Shown here: positions 1 through 8,907 of the stretch, piece by piece
Position numbering within the stretch: the stretch's first letter is position 1
Layout: every line of letters starts with the position of its first letter
Assembly: GCA_030431475.1 (NCBI GenBank)
Contig: JAUIJD010000003.1
Span: forward strand, 124,001 to 188,000
Reading direction: 5' to 3'
Length of the DNA stretch: 64,000 bases
From: Verrucomicrobiia bacterium
GTDB taxonomy: Bacteria > Verrucomicrobiota > Verrucomicrobiia > Verrucomicrobiales > Akkermansiaceae
Notes under the pieces: model-generated
What the model saw: only the letters and a program-made list of their open reading frames with translations
What the model was told of the DNA's origin: nothing
Database searches by the model: none
Translations under genes and position numbers: made by a program

Positions 1-102
1 CGTGTCGTAGCCGGCGTCCGCCAAAAGCGTGACCTCGGCAGTGACGGCCTCCGGAAGAACCGGGGCGAGGATGCCGATCAGGAATGCCAGGGGTTTCAAC
101 AC
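1..102 (-). CDS. N-terminus of an exported protein, cut by window edge
   Basis: Reading leftward from a GTG at 102-100 gives an open frame of 34 codons running off the window. The first residues are VLKPLAFLIGILAP followed by a VTA-type cleavage site, a convincing Sec signal peptide, so the product is probably exported. A TTG at 99-97 is an alternative start. Nothing of the mature protein beyond about ten residues is visible, so no function can be given. It is co-directional with the cytochrome gene that ends 84 bp upstream. Confidence 0.5.
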   Translation of the reverse strand, partial: MLKPLAFLIGILAPVLPEAVTAEVTLLADAGYDT

Positions 103-185
103 GATCCGGTGGGGTCCCCCAGATCTTGATCGATTCCCCGCCGGAGTAAACCCATCGACGAATACCCCGGCTGGGGGAACAAGGG

Positions 186-2876
186 TCAACGGTAGCCCTT
201 CAGCCACTCGACGAGGTCGGCGACGTCCTGCGCCGTCATCCCGAGTTGGTCGGCGTTGAGCATGAGCGAGCGCCCCATGTCGTGGCGGGACTTGATGCGG
301 TTGCGCGGGATCATCTGGGTCAGGCCTCCGGTGGAAGTGGAGATCACCGGGTCGCCGTCGGAGATGATCATCCCGTCGACCCACTTGCCGTCCTTGAGCT
401 GGATGGCGGTGCCCTCGTAGCCGTGGGCGATGTCGGCGTGGGGGTTGACGATCGCGCGGACGGTCATCGCCTCGCCCTGGCGGGCGGCCCAGCCGCGGAG
501 ATCGGGGCCGTAGTGCGGGCCGGTGCCGTCGATGTGGTGGCACATCACGCATCGCATCGCGGCGTTCCTGCCACGGGCGGCGTCGCCCTCGAGGGCGAGA
601 ACGTCCTCTTCCGAAAACTTGGTGGTCGCCGGTTTCCCCGGGACGATGCTCTCGCTGATCTCGATCTTCGACGGGTCGTAGATGCCGGTTTCCTTGAGAC
701 GTTTCCGGAGGTCGTATTTCGCCCATGACCCGGTGCCTCGCTGCATCAGCCAGCCGACGGCGGCGTTCTTTGACGGAGCGTTCTTCTCGACGAGCTCGAA
801 GAGCGCGTCCGCTGCGGCGGGGTCGTCGATGAATGACAGCGACTCGACGGCGAAATCGTGCTGGTCCTTGGTCAACTGCGGCGAGGCGGCGCGGGCCTTG
901 AGGTCGGCGATGGCGGCGGTGGGCCACAGGCGCCAGGTGAGCCGGGCGAAGCGCTCGTCCCATTTCAGTGGATCGGTCATGTCAAACTCGGAACGGAGAT
1001 GGTTCCAGACGGCGTCCTCGTGCTTCTCGGCGCCGAGTCCAATGGCCTCGAGGTAGTTCTTGTCCTCGCCGTCCCAGCCTTTGGCGACGGTGGCGAGGAC
1101 CGGTGCGCTGGTTTCGGGGGCGAGCCCGCGCATCGCCAGCGCGGCGTCGCGGCGCAGGGCGGCGGACGCGTCCTTCGCGAGCGCGGCGGCCTCGGAGTGG
1201 AAATCCTGACCGGCCCGCCGAAGCGCCCGGAAGGCGACCAGGCGGTGCCGCTCGTTTCCGGAGGCGGTGAGCTCGCGGCAACGGGCGACGCCGTCGCTTC
1301 CAAGGTGGGGCAGAAGCCAGATCGCGCGCGCGGCGATCCAGGGGTTGGAGTCGGCGAGCACCTCAAGGACGGCCGGCAGGGCCGCGGCCCCCTGTTTTTT
1401 GAGGGCGTCGAAACCGGTCCAGCGGACGTTCACGGCCGGGCTGCGGAGGGCGGTGACGGCGCCCTCGATGGTGGCGAGGTCGATCGCCGGATTGGCCGGC
1501 TTGAAGCCCTTCGGCGCGATGCGGTAGATGGCGCCCGAGCAGGATTCGTCGAGGTCGGCGTGGCCGCCGACGCGCGGGTCGAACCAGTCGGCGACGTAGA
1601 GTGCGCCATCGGCCCCGACCACCACATCGGAGGGGCGGAACAGGACGGGGGCCTCCTTGCCCTCCCTGCCACCGGGCGTGACCTTCTGCTTCTTGCGGAC
1701 GCCGCCGGTGAAGTCGGCACCGTCGAACTCGCCCGTGGTGTTGGTGGTGAGCCAGTCGGTCCGCTCGAGCTTGTAGGTCGCTCCGTCGGGCTCGGGCTGG
1801 TAGCCGAAGATCACGTTGCGGGCTGCTTCGCAGCTGAGGAGCGTGCCGGCGTGCCCGGGACCGAGCGCGCCGTTCTCGTAGAAGGCGACGCCGGTGGGGG
1901 AGCCGCCGCCGTAGATGTCGCCGGCGTCGAAGGTGCCGGGGTCGTCCTGACGCCAGTGGGCGCGGCCGTGGTCCTGGCCGGGCCGCTTCACGGTGCGGTA
2001 GCTGCGGCCGTCGCGGGTGAAGTAGCCGGCCGAGCCGTACTCGAGCACGTAGGAGGTGCGGCAGGCGGGCGGGTCGTCGTTGTCGTTCTGGAAGACCTCG
2101 CCGAGGGAGTTGACGCTTTGTTCGTAGCTGTTGCGGTAGCCGTGCCCGATGATCTCGAGGTCGGTGCCGTCGGGGTTCATGCGCGCGGTGAAGCCGGCGG
2201 TCCATCGGAAGCCGTCGGCGCTGGCGACGCCGAGTTGCTTGTGATGGTCGACGAACCACTCACCGCCGCCGCCGCGGTAGTCGCTGAAGAGCGTGAATTT
2301 CCGGTCGGAGCGGTCGGTGAAGATCGCGCCGCAGTTGCCGTTGTTGAAATACCACTTGCCGTCGGGCCCGCCGGTCACCGAGTGGAGCGAGTGGTCGTGG
2401 TTGCGGGCGTTGAAACCGGCCAGGAGCACCTCCCGCTGGTCCACTTCGGGATCGAAGCGGAGGTCGCGATCGACGTCGGTGTAGACGATCAGGTCGGGCG
2501 GCTGGGACACCACCACGACGTTGTCGAAAACGGCCACGCCGAGCGGGGCGACGAGTCCCTTTTCCTGTACGAAGGTGTGGGACGAATCGGCGCGGCCGTC
2601 GCCGTCGGTGTCGGTGAGCACGGCGATGCGGTCGCCCTCGGGGCGTCGGCCGTTGTGGCGGCGGTAGTTCACGCCTTCCGCCACCCACACGCGCCCGGCG
2701 GCATCGATGTCGATATTGGTTGGGTTGAAAAGCTGAGGGGTTTTCGCCCAGAGCGTGACTTCGAGCCCTTCCGGGGCATGGAAGTGCTCGAGATCGACGG
2801 CACGGGGAGACGGCCCCGGCGTCCATTCGGCGTAGAGCGGTGTCGCCAGCAGGAGAAGGAGTAGGGAATTGCGCAT
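186..2876 (-). CDS. PVC-type exported c-type cytochrome with propeller and HEAT repeats
   Basis: A protein of 896 aa. It starts with a signal peptide (MRNSLLLLLLATPLYA). Residues of about 40-450 resemble the membrane-bound dehydrogenase-like beta-propeller common in Planctomycetes and Verrucomicrobia (TIGR02604 type; DIDAAGRVWVAEG, DVVVGADGALYVADW). Residues of about 480-700 are alpha-helical HEAT-like repeats. The C-terminus carries a single haem-c site, CVMCHH, near residue 775, in the PVC CxxCH domain. It likely acts in the periplasm as an electron-transferring oxidoreductase, possibly on sugars; the substrate is unknown. The ATG at 2876 gives the signal peptide directly. The next gene to the right, a GH95 fucosidase, is divergent, so a shared carbohydrate role is only an inference. 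Confidence 0.85.
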   Translation of the reverse strand: MRNSLLLLLLATPLYAEWTPGPSPRAVDLEHFHAPEGLEVTLWAKTPQLFNPTNIDIDAAGRVWVAEGVNYRRHNGRRPEGDRIAVLTDTDGDGRADSSHTFVQEKGLVAPLGVAVFDNVVVVSQPPDLIVYTDVDRDLRFDPEVDQREVLLAGFNARNHDHSLHSVTGGPDGKWYFNNGNCGAIFTDRSDRKFTLFSDYRGGGGEWFVDHHKQLGVASADGFRWTAGFTARMNPDGTDLEIIGHGYRNSYEQSVNSLGEVFQNDNDDPPACRTSYVLEYGSAGYFTRDGRSYRTVKRPGQDHGRAHWRQDDPGTFDAGDIYGGGSPTGVAFYENGALGPGHAGTLLSCEAARNVIFGYQPEPDGATYKLERTDWLTTNTTGEFDGADFTGGVRKKQKVTPGGREGKEAPVLFRPSDVVVGADGALYVADWFDPRVGGHADLDESCSGAIYRIAPKGFKPANPAIDLATIEGAVTALRSPAVNVRWTGFDALKKQGAAALPAVLEVLADSNPWIAARAIWLLPHLGSDGVARCRELTASGNERHRLVAFRALRRAGQDFHSEAAALAKDASAALRRDAALAMRGLAPETSAPVLATVAKGWDGEDKNYLEAIGLGAEKHEDAVWNHLRSEFDMTDPLKWDERFARLTWRLWPTAAIADLKARAASPQLTKDQHDFAVESLSFIDDPAAADALFELVEKNAPSKNAAVGWLMQRGTGSWAKYDLRKRLKETGIYDPSKIEISESIVPGKPATTKFSEEDVLALEGDAARGRNAAMRCVMCHHIDGTGPHYGPDLRGWAARQGEAMTVRAIVNPHADIAHGYEGTAIQLKDGKWVDGMIISDGDPVISTSTGGLTQMIPRNRIKSRHDMGRSLMLNADQLGMTAQDVADLVEWLKGYR

Positions 2877-3070
2877 GTTCCGGAAGTTGGGGCGGCTTTA
2901 CGGTCGGGGAGGGGAGGAGCTTGCGGCAATGTGGGGCCGGTGGCCCGATGGATGGGGGTGATGAGGACAATAATCCATATTTCCGGGCAATGGCGTGCTT
3001 CTTTCTTCAGGCCCCCTGCAACCCTCAGGGAAATCGATTCGTAGATCAGGGCCTCAAGCCTGTTCTCGCC

Positions 3071-5695
3071 ATGTGTAAGCCTAGATTCTTCATTTTCGTG
3101 CTCGCCTCAGTCGCCGTCCCTGCTTCGGCGGCGGATCTCCTGATGAGGGACGACCGGCCGGCGGAGACCTGGCAGCGGGACGTCTACCCCATCGGCAACG
3201 GCCGGATCGGTGCCGCCCTGTATGGGGGCGTCGATGCGGCGCGGATGCAGTTCACGGTGGATTCCCTCTGGACGGGCAATGAGAATGCGGCGGGCGCCTA
3301 CAACGATCTGCCGGCCAGGCCGGGTGGTGATCATTTCGGGGCTCACCAGACCATGGGGGAACTGGTGTTCACGATGGGAGGCGGCGTCGATGGACCGGTG
3401 AGCGGCACCCATGGAGGGCGGGGCAATCCGGGGCAGACCATCGACCGGTCCTACGACGGCGAGCTCGGCACCAAATGGTGCCTCCAGCTGGAGGACCGCG
3501 AGCCCATCGAATGGCGCATCGATGCCGGGGCGACCACCGAGGTGCGCGGCTACCGGCTGACGAGTGCCAATGACGTTCCGGAGCGCGACCCTTGGAGCTG
3601 GGTTTTCGAAGGATCCACCGATGGCGAGGCGTGGACCGAGATCGACCGGAAGGAGAAGTGTGGGCCCTTCGATGGCCGGGGACGGACGGTGGCGCACACG
3701 CTCGGAAAGGTGGCGGCGTTCCGGCACTACCGGTTCCGCTTCCTGCCCCGCCCGGGGAGCGATCATTTCCAGGTCGGGGAGATCGCGCTCGACGGACTCG
3801 ATGGCGGTGCCGGGATCGGGGGCTATCAGCGCCGACTCGACCTCGCCCGGGCGCTTCACGAGACCCGCTTCGAGAGGGCCGGGGTGGAGCACTTCCGGCA
3901 GGCGTTCGCCTCGTTTCCGGCGGAGCTGGTGGTCTGGCACTTTGGAGCGGATCATGCGGGCTCGGTGAGCGGCCGGCTGTCGCTGAAAGGGGCGCACCCG
4001 GGCTCCGAGACGATCGTCGCCCGTCAGGACCGGCTGCACTTGGAGGGCGAGCTGGTGAACGGGCTCGGGTACGCCGCGCAGGTGCTGGTGCGGCCCGAGG
4101 GTGGACGGGTCCGTGCGGTGGAAGGGGCGCTCCTGCTCGAGGGGTGCGACTCGGCGACGGTCTACCTGGCCGCCGACACGAACTACGTGATGGATCGGCG
4201 CAAGGGCTGGATGGAGGGCGAGGTGTCGCGGCGACTCGCGGCGCGTCTCGACCGTGGCGTGGCGAAAGGATGGGAGGCGTTGCGAGACGAGCACGAGGCC
4301 GACCACCGGGCGCTCTTCGACCGGGTGTCCCTCGATCTCGGCGAAACGTCGGAGGAACGCCGATCGTTGCCATTGCGCCAGCGCATCGACCGCTATCGGC
4401 AGGAGGCTCGTGAGCTGCCCCGCGAGTGCCTCGATCCGGACTTGGAGGAGCTGCTTTTCCAGTACGGCCGCTACCTGCTGATCGGCAGCTCTCGGCCCGG
4501 GACGCTGCCCGCCAACCTGCAGGGCGTGTGGAACGATTCGAACAAGCCGGCGTGGATGGCCGACTACCACACCAACATCAACCTGCAGATGAACTACTGG
4601 CTGGCGGAGTCGGCCAACCTGCCCGAGCTCGCCGAGCCGCTTTTCGATCTGCTCGACTCAGGGGTGCCGGTCTACACCGAACACACGCGGAAGGAGTACG
4701 GGCCGGGCGAGGGTTTCGTCACCCGGATGAGCCTCAACCCCTATGGTGGCGGCGGCTGGAACTGGAACATCGAGGGCACCGCCTGGCTGGCGCAGCACTA
4801 CTGGGCGCACTATCTCTACGGCGGAGATCGTACTTTCCTCGAGAAGCGCGCGTGGCCCTTCCTGCGTGAGGTGTCGAAGTTCTGGCTCGGGCGCCTGAAG
4901 GAGCTGCCCGACGGCCGCCTGGTCGTGCCGAACGCGTGGTCGCACGAGCATGGTCCGCACGAGGACGGCACGGCGCACGCGCAGCAGCTCATGTGGGACC
5001 TGTTCACCAACACCATCGACGCCGCCGAGGAGCTGGAGGCGGGCGCGGACCTGGTGGCGCGGCTCAAGGAGACACGGGCACGCCTGGTTGGGCCGAAGAT
5101 CGGATCATGGGGCCAGCTGATGGAGTGGATGGAGGAGAAGCCGGACCTGGAAAAGGGGAACCACCGCCATACCAGCCACCTTTACGCCGTGCATCCCGGG
5201 CGGCAGATCTCGATGGCGGAAACCCCCGAGCTGGCCGAGGCCGCGCGGGTGTCGCTGGAGAAGCGCGGCGAGGTCGGGGACTCGCGTCGATCCTGGACCT
5301 GGGCCTGGCGCACTGCCCTCTGGGCGCGCCTCGGACAGCCCGAGCGGGCGCACGGCTGCGTGGCCGGACTGCTCGCCTACAACACCCTCGACAACCTGTG
5401 GACGACCCATCCGCCGTTCCAGATCGACGGCAACCTGGGCATCACCAACGGCATCTGCGAAATGCTGCTGCAGTCGCACGCCGGCGAGCTCTCGCTATTG
5501 CCGGCGCTGACCGAAGAGTGGCCGACCGGATCGGTGAAGGGGCTGCGGGCGCAGGGCGGGCACGTCGTTTCCATGGAGTGGAAGGACGGCGAGCTGGTGA
5601 GCGCACGCATTGACAAAGGCTGGGGCGCACGGGAACCGGTGCGCGTCGCCGGCGAACTCGTCGCGGAGAACGACCCACGCATCAAATGGCGGTGA
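3071..5695 (+). CDS. GH95-type alpha-L-fucosidase with inserted discoidin-like domain
   Basis: The frame is open upstream, but the ATG at 3071 gives an immediate signal peptide (MCKPRFFIFVLASVAVPASA), so an exported 874-aa enzyme is called. The opening RPAETW...YPIGNGRIGAALYGG is typical of the GH95 N-terminal domain. Catalytic-barrel motifs follow: NINLQMNYW near residue 500 (the paired Asn of GH95), WNWNIEGTAW near 566, SHEHGP near 623 (candidate acid Glu) and QIDGNLG near 784 (Asp region). GH95 enzymes release alpha-1,2-linked fucose or related sugars. Residues of about 118-245 do not fit GH95: they resemble an F5/8 type C (discoidin-like) fold inserted in the N-terminal domain (KWCLQLEDREPIEWRIDAG, GSTDGEAWTEI, HYRFRF). 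Verrucomicrobial fucoidan or mucin use is a plausible context. Confidence 0.88.
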   Translation: MCKPRFFIFVLASVAVPASAADLLMRDDRPAETWQRDVYPIGNGRIGAALYGGVDAARMQFTVDSLWTGNENAAGAYNDLPARPGGDHFGAHQTMGELVFTMGGGVDGPVSGTHGGRGNPGQTIDRSYDGELGTKWCLQLEDREPIEWRIDAGATTEVRGYRLTSANDVPERDPWSWVFEGSTDGEAWTEIDRKEKCGPFDGRGRTVAHTLGKVAAFRHYRFRFLPRPGSDHFQVGEIALDGLDGGAGIGGYQRRLDLARALHETRFERAGVEHFRQAFASFPAELVVWHFGADHAGSVSGRLSLKGAHPGSETIVARQDRLHLEGELVNGLGYAAQVLVRPEGGRVRAVEGALLLEGCDSATVYLAADTNYVMDRRKGWMEGEVSRRLAARLDRGVAKGWEALRDEHEADHRALFDRVSLDLGETSEERRSLPLRQRIDRYRQEARELPRECLDPDLEELLFQYGRYLLIGSSRPGTLPANLQGVWNDSNKPAWMADYHTNINLQMNYWLAESANLPELAEPLFDLLDSGVPVYTEHTRKEYGPGEGFVTRMSLNPYGGGGWNWNIEGTAWLAQHYWAHYLYGGDRTFLEKRAWPFLREVSKFWLGRLKELPDGRLVVPNAWSHEHGPHEDGTAHAQQLMWDLFTNTIDAAEELEAGADLVARLKETRARLVGPKIGSWGQLMEWMEEKPDLEKGNHRHTSHLYAVHPGRQISMAETPELAEAARVSLEKRGEVGDSRRSWTWAWRTALWARLGQPERAHGCVAGLLAYNTLDNLWTTHPPFQIDGNLGITNGICEMLLQSHAGELSLLPALTEEWPTGSVKGLRAQGGHVVSMEWKDGELVSARIDKGWGAREPVRVAGELVAENDPRIKWR

Positions 5696-5706
5696 AACGA
5701 GGGTGA

Positions 5707-5853
5707 CGGACCGCGTGGCTCCCGCCGCGCACGACAGTCCGAGCGCGGCTCCCATCCCTGAACTCCTGCCACGGAAGCGGGGCGACCCCGAGGCGCGCCA
5801 CAGCGTGGCCCCGCTTCAAGGCCAGACGTGCGCGGCGGGAGCCACGCGGTCCG
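5707..5853. repeat. Nested perfect inverted repeat between fucosidase and asnS
   Basis: The outer arms 5707-5732 and 5828-5853 are 26-bp perfect inverted complements (CGGACCGCGTGGCTCC...). A second perfect 10-bp pair, 5774-5783 and 5808-5817 (GAAGCGGGGC/GCCCCGCTTC), lies inside. It fills almost all of the gap between the two co-directional genes and would form a large cruciform or RNA hairpin. It lacks the GGAG foot of the REP-like elements elsewhere in the window, so it looks like a separate family. Transcription termination for the fucosidase gene is possible, although no T-run follows. Confidence 0.85.
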
Positions 5854-5889
5854 CCCTTGCCGCCACGCACCGGCTTGCTAGGGAAGGGA

Positions 5890-7257
5890 ATGCGCTCGCT
5901 GATCCGTGACCTGCTCGCCGCCGATGCTCCCGCCGATTCCATCAAGGCCGCCGGCTGGGTGCGCACCCGGCGCGACTCGAAGGCCTTCTCTTTCCTCGAG
6001 ATCAATGACGGCTCCTGCCTCGGCAACCTGCAGATCATCATCGACCAGGGCACTCCGGGATCGGACGAGCTGCCGAAGATGACCACCGGCGCCTCGGTGG
6101 CGATCGAGGGGAAGTTGGTCGCTTCCCAGGGTGGCGGCCAGAAGTGGGAGGTGCAGGCGGGTTCGGTGCGGTTGCTCGGCACCGCGCCCGACGACTTTCC
6201 GCTCCAGAAGAAGGGTCACTCGCCGGAGTTTCTCCGGTCGATTGCCCACCTTCGCCCGCGCACGAACCTCTACGGCGCGATGTTCCGCATCCGCAGCCGG
6301 ATGAGCTTCGCGGTGCATCGCTTCTTCCAGGAGCGCGGCTTCCACTACATCCACACGCCCATCATCACCGCCAGCGACTGCGAAGGGGCCGGCGAGATGT
6401 TCCGGGTGACCACACTCGACCCGACCGAGGGGAAGAAGCAGGGCTTCGACCGGGATTTCTTCGAGAAGGCGACGCACCTGACCGTCTCCGGCCAGCTCGA
6501 GGGCGAGACCTTCGCCTGCGCGCTGGGCAACATCTACACCTTCGGCCCCACCTTCCGGGCGGAGAACTCGAACACCTCGCGCCACGCGGCGGAGTTCTGG
6601 ATGATCGAGCCGGAGATGGCGTTCTGTGATCTGACGGGAGACATGGACCTGGCCGAGGAGATGGTGAAATACCTCGTCGCCGAGGCTTTGGAGAAGCAGG
6701 ACGGCGATCTCTCCATCTTCGAGAAGTTCATCGACAAGGGGCTGCGCCAGCGGCTCGAGTTCGTCGCCTCGAACCCCTTCGAACGGCTGCCCTACACCGA
6801 GGCGGTGGAGATTCTGAAGAAGAGCGGGAAGCGCTTCGATTACCCCGTGGAGCATGGGCAGAACCTCCAGAGCGAGCACGAGCGCTGGTTGACCGAGGAG
6901 CACTTCCAGCGTCCGGTGACGGTCTTCGACTACCCGAAGGAGATCAAACCCTTCTACATGCGGCTCAACGACGACGGCAAGACCGTGACCGCGATGGACC
7001 TGCTGGTCCCGGGGATCGGGGAAATCGTCGGCGGCAGCCAGCGGGAGGAGCGCCTCGACGTGCTGCGCGCGAACATGGAACGCCACGGGCTGTCCGAGGA
7101 GGAATACGGCTGGTATGTGGACACGCGGAAATACGGCAGCGTGCCGCACGCCGGCTTCGGGATGGGCTTCGAGCGCCTGCTGATGTTCGTCACCGGCATG
7201 CAGAACATCCGCGACGTCATCCCCTTCGCCCGCACGCCGGGGCATTGTGAGTTCTGA
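5890..7257 (+). CDS. asnS: Asparaginyl-tRNA synthetase
   Basis: A class II aminoacyl-tRNA synthetase that charges tRNA-Asn in the cytoplasm. The ATG at 5890 follows a purine-rich GGGAAGGGA and gives 455 aa, close to the usual 460-470. The N-terminal OB-fold runs to about residue 110 ([20 protein letters not shown]). Class II motifs follow: motif 2 around [21 protein letters not shown] and motif 3 at the end, [19 protein letters not shown] followed by [11 protein letters not shown]. The RTPG ending and absence of an AspRS-type insertion separate it from AspRS. The preceding 190 bp is a large inverted repeat. Confidence 0.96.
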   Translation: MRSLIRDLLAADAPADSIKAAGWVRTRRDSKAFSFLEINDGSCLGNLQIIIDQGTPGSDELPKMTTGASVAIEGKLVASQGGGQKWEVQAGSVRLLGTAPDDFPLQKKGHSPEFLRSIAHLRPRTNLYGAMFRIRSRMSFAVHRFFQERGFHYIHTPIITASDCEGAGEMFRVTTLDPTEGKKQGFDRDFFEKATHLTVSGQLEGETFACALGNIYTFGPTFRAENSNTSRHAAEFWMIEPEMAFCDLTGDMDLAEEMVKYLVAEALEKQDGDLSIFEKFIDKGLRQRLEFVASNPFERLPYTEAVEILKKSGKRFDYPVEHGQNLQSEHERWLTEEHFQRPVTVFDYPKEIKPFYMRLNDDGKTVTAMDLLVPGIGEIVGGSQREERLDVLRANMERHGLSEEEYGWYVDTRKYGSVPHAGFGMGFERLLMFVTGMQNIRDVIPFARTPGHCEF

Positions 7258-7340
7258 AGCGCCCGCTTTTCCGAGCGGCGAGGAGAAGTCGGGGTGACCG
7301 GACGGCTTGAATTCGGGCGGGAAAGGCGGATGCTGCCGGC

Positions 7341-8855
7341 ATGTTGGAACTGAACCGTCGGGATTGGTTGCGGGCCGGGGGCGCCTGGCTGGGCACCACC
7401 GCCCTCGGATTGGGGAGCGACCCGCGTGGGGTGAAAACGGTCTCGATCTTCTTCACCACGGATCTTCACGGCCACATCGAGCCAACCGAAACCTACGACG
7501 GCATCACCGACGTCGGCGGGATCGCCCGCTGCGCCACGCAGATCCGCGAGTGGCGGCGCCGGAATCCCGACTCGCTGCTGGTCGATATCGGCGATGTCTA
7601 TCAGGGCACCGCCGTCGGCCTCGAGTCCGAGGGCACGGTGATGATCGATCTCTTCAACCGCCTCGGCTACGACGCGTGGACGATCGGCAATCATGACCTC
7701 GATTGGGGGCGCGGCGTGATCGAAGACAATCTCGACCGATCGAAGTGTCCGGTGCTGACCGGAAACCTGAGCATCGACGGCCGCTCCGGTGACGATGCCG
7801 CGGGCCCGTGGAGGAAGGTGAAGCCGTGGATGATCCGCGAGGTCGGCGGCTTCCGCATCGGTCTGGTCGGCGTGACGACCCCCGGCATGCCCTACTGGCT
7901 GGCGCCGGAAACCCTCGACGGCGTCGCCGTTTCCGATCCGGCCGAGGCGCTGAAACGCAGCGTGGCGGAGCTGCGCGCGCAGCAGGTCGATGCCGTGGTG
8001 GCGCTGGGCCACATGGGCTGGCGCACCGAGGACGACTACGCCAATCCGGTGCGCGCCATGCTTGCGGCGGCGCCCGGCGTGGATGTCTATCTGGCCGGTC
8101 ACAGCCACCGGGATCAGCCGTCGTTCTTCATTGGCGAAACGCTGTGCAGCCAGGCGAACTACTTCGGCATCCACTGCGGACGCGTGGACCTCGCCTTCGA
8201 TACCGAGCGGCGCAGCCTCGTCAGCCGGCGGGCCTTCACGGTGATGATGGACTCGCGCTTCCAGCTCGATCCGGCGGTGATGGCGTTCGCCAAGCCGCAA
8301 CTGGCGAAATCCGAGGAGCAACTGGCGAGGAAGGTCGCCGAGGTGACGTCGCCGCTGCCGGTCACCGGCGATCGCTCGCTGCGCTCACTGCTCTGCGAGG
8401 CCTTCGTCGAGGCTCTGCAAAAGGAGGGCAAACCGGTGGATGCGGTGTTTCACGGCACCTTCGGCAGTGGCCCGGTGGAGAGCGGACCCGTCACGGTCGG
8501 CGATTGCTGGCAATGGCTCCCCTACGAGAACCTTCTGGTCACCGCCGAGCTCACGCCGGAGGAGATCGCGGCCGTCGTCGCCGAAGGCTCCCGCCGCAGC
8601 GACCGAACGCTTTGGCCGATGCAGATCCGCCGCGACGCCGAGGGCGGGGTGGCGGCCCTGCTGCTCGACGGCGAGCCTCTCGAGCCGGGGAAACGCTACC
8701 GCATCGCCCTCAACTCCTACGACGCCCAGTCGGGCGGGCGCTCGATGATGAAGACCCGCGAGATCCTGCTCCGACCGACCTCGAAGCGGGAGATGACCGG
8801 CGTCGCCACCCGCGCGGCGCTGATCGACTTCCTGCTGGAGAAGGGCCGCGTTTGA
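7341..8855 (+). CDS. 5'-nucleotidase/UshA-like metallophosphoesterase, exported
   Basis: A protein of 504 aa with a Tat-like N-terminus (NRRDWLRAGGAWLGTTALGLG). Calcineurin-like metal motifs are in order: DLHGH near residue 41, DIGD near 81, GNHDLDW near 115, GHMGW near 225 and GHSH near 252. The C-terminal region (about 320-500) fits the 5'-nucleotidase C domain, with VTVGDCWQWLPYENLLVTAEL. Such enzymes hydrolyse nucleotides or other phosphate esters in the periplasm. The gene stands alone: asnS ends 83 bp upstream and a convergent antiporter follows. The exact substrate cannot be told. Confidence 0.85.
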   Translation: MLELNRRDWLRAGGAWLGTTALGLGSDPRGVKTVSIFFTTDLHGHIEPTETYDGITDVGGIARCATQIREWRRRNPDSLLVDIGDVYQGTAVGLESEGTVMIDLFNRLGYDAWTIGNHDLDWGRGVIEDNLDRSKCPVLTGNLSIDGRSGDDAAGPWRKVKPWMIREVGGFRIGLVGVTTPGMPYWLAPETLDGVAVSDPAEALKRSVAELRAQQVDAVVALGHMGWRTEDDYANPVRAMLAAAPGVDVYLAGHSHRDQPSFFIGETLCSQANYFGIHCGRVDLAFDTERRSLVSRRAFTVMMDSRFQLDPAVMAFAKPQLAKSEEQLARKVAEVTSPLPVTGDRSLRSLLCEAFVEALQKEGKPVDAVFHGTFGSGPVESGPVTVGDCWQWLPYENLLVTAELTPEEIAAVVAEGSRRSDRTLWPMQIRRDAEGGVAALLLDGEPLEPGKRYRIALNSYDAQSGGRSMMKTREILLRPTSKREMTGVATRAALIDFLLEKGRV

Positions 8856-8870
8856 GGGAGGCGGTGGTGT

Positions 8871-8891
8871 GATGATCGACAGGAATGTCGA
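8871..8891 (+). repeat. 21-nt dispersed palindromic repeat, copy 1
   Basis: GATGATCGACAGGAATGTCG plus one A. The core pairs as ATCGACA/TGTCGAT around a GGAA loop. The identical 21 nt occur, inverted, at 51975-51995 downstream of glutamine synthetase. This copy lies in the short gap between two convergent genes and could act as a bidirectional terminator, though no T-run is present. Confidence 0.6.
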
Positions 8892-8907
8892 TTTTCCGGA
8901 AGGCCCG

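Noticed and set aside
858-2864. A 668-codon plus-strand frame opposite the PVC cytochrome
   Set aside because: Val/Gly/Ala-rich shadow with no motif; the opposite strand encodes a well-supported protein.
5707-5853. Member of the GGAG-footed REP family
   Set aside because: The outer arms lack GGAG at the foot and are much longer than the REP stems.
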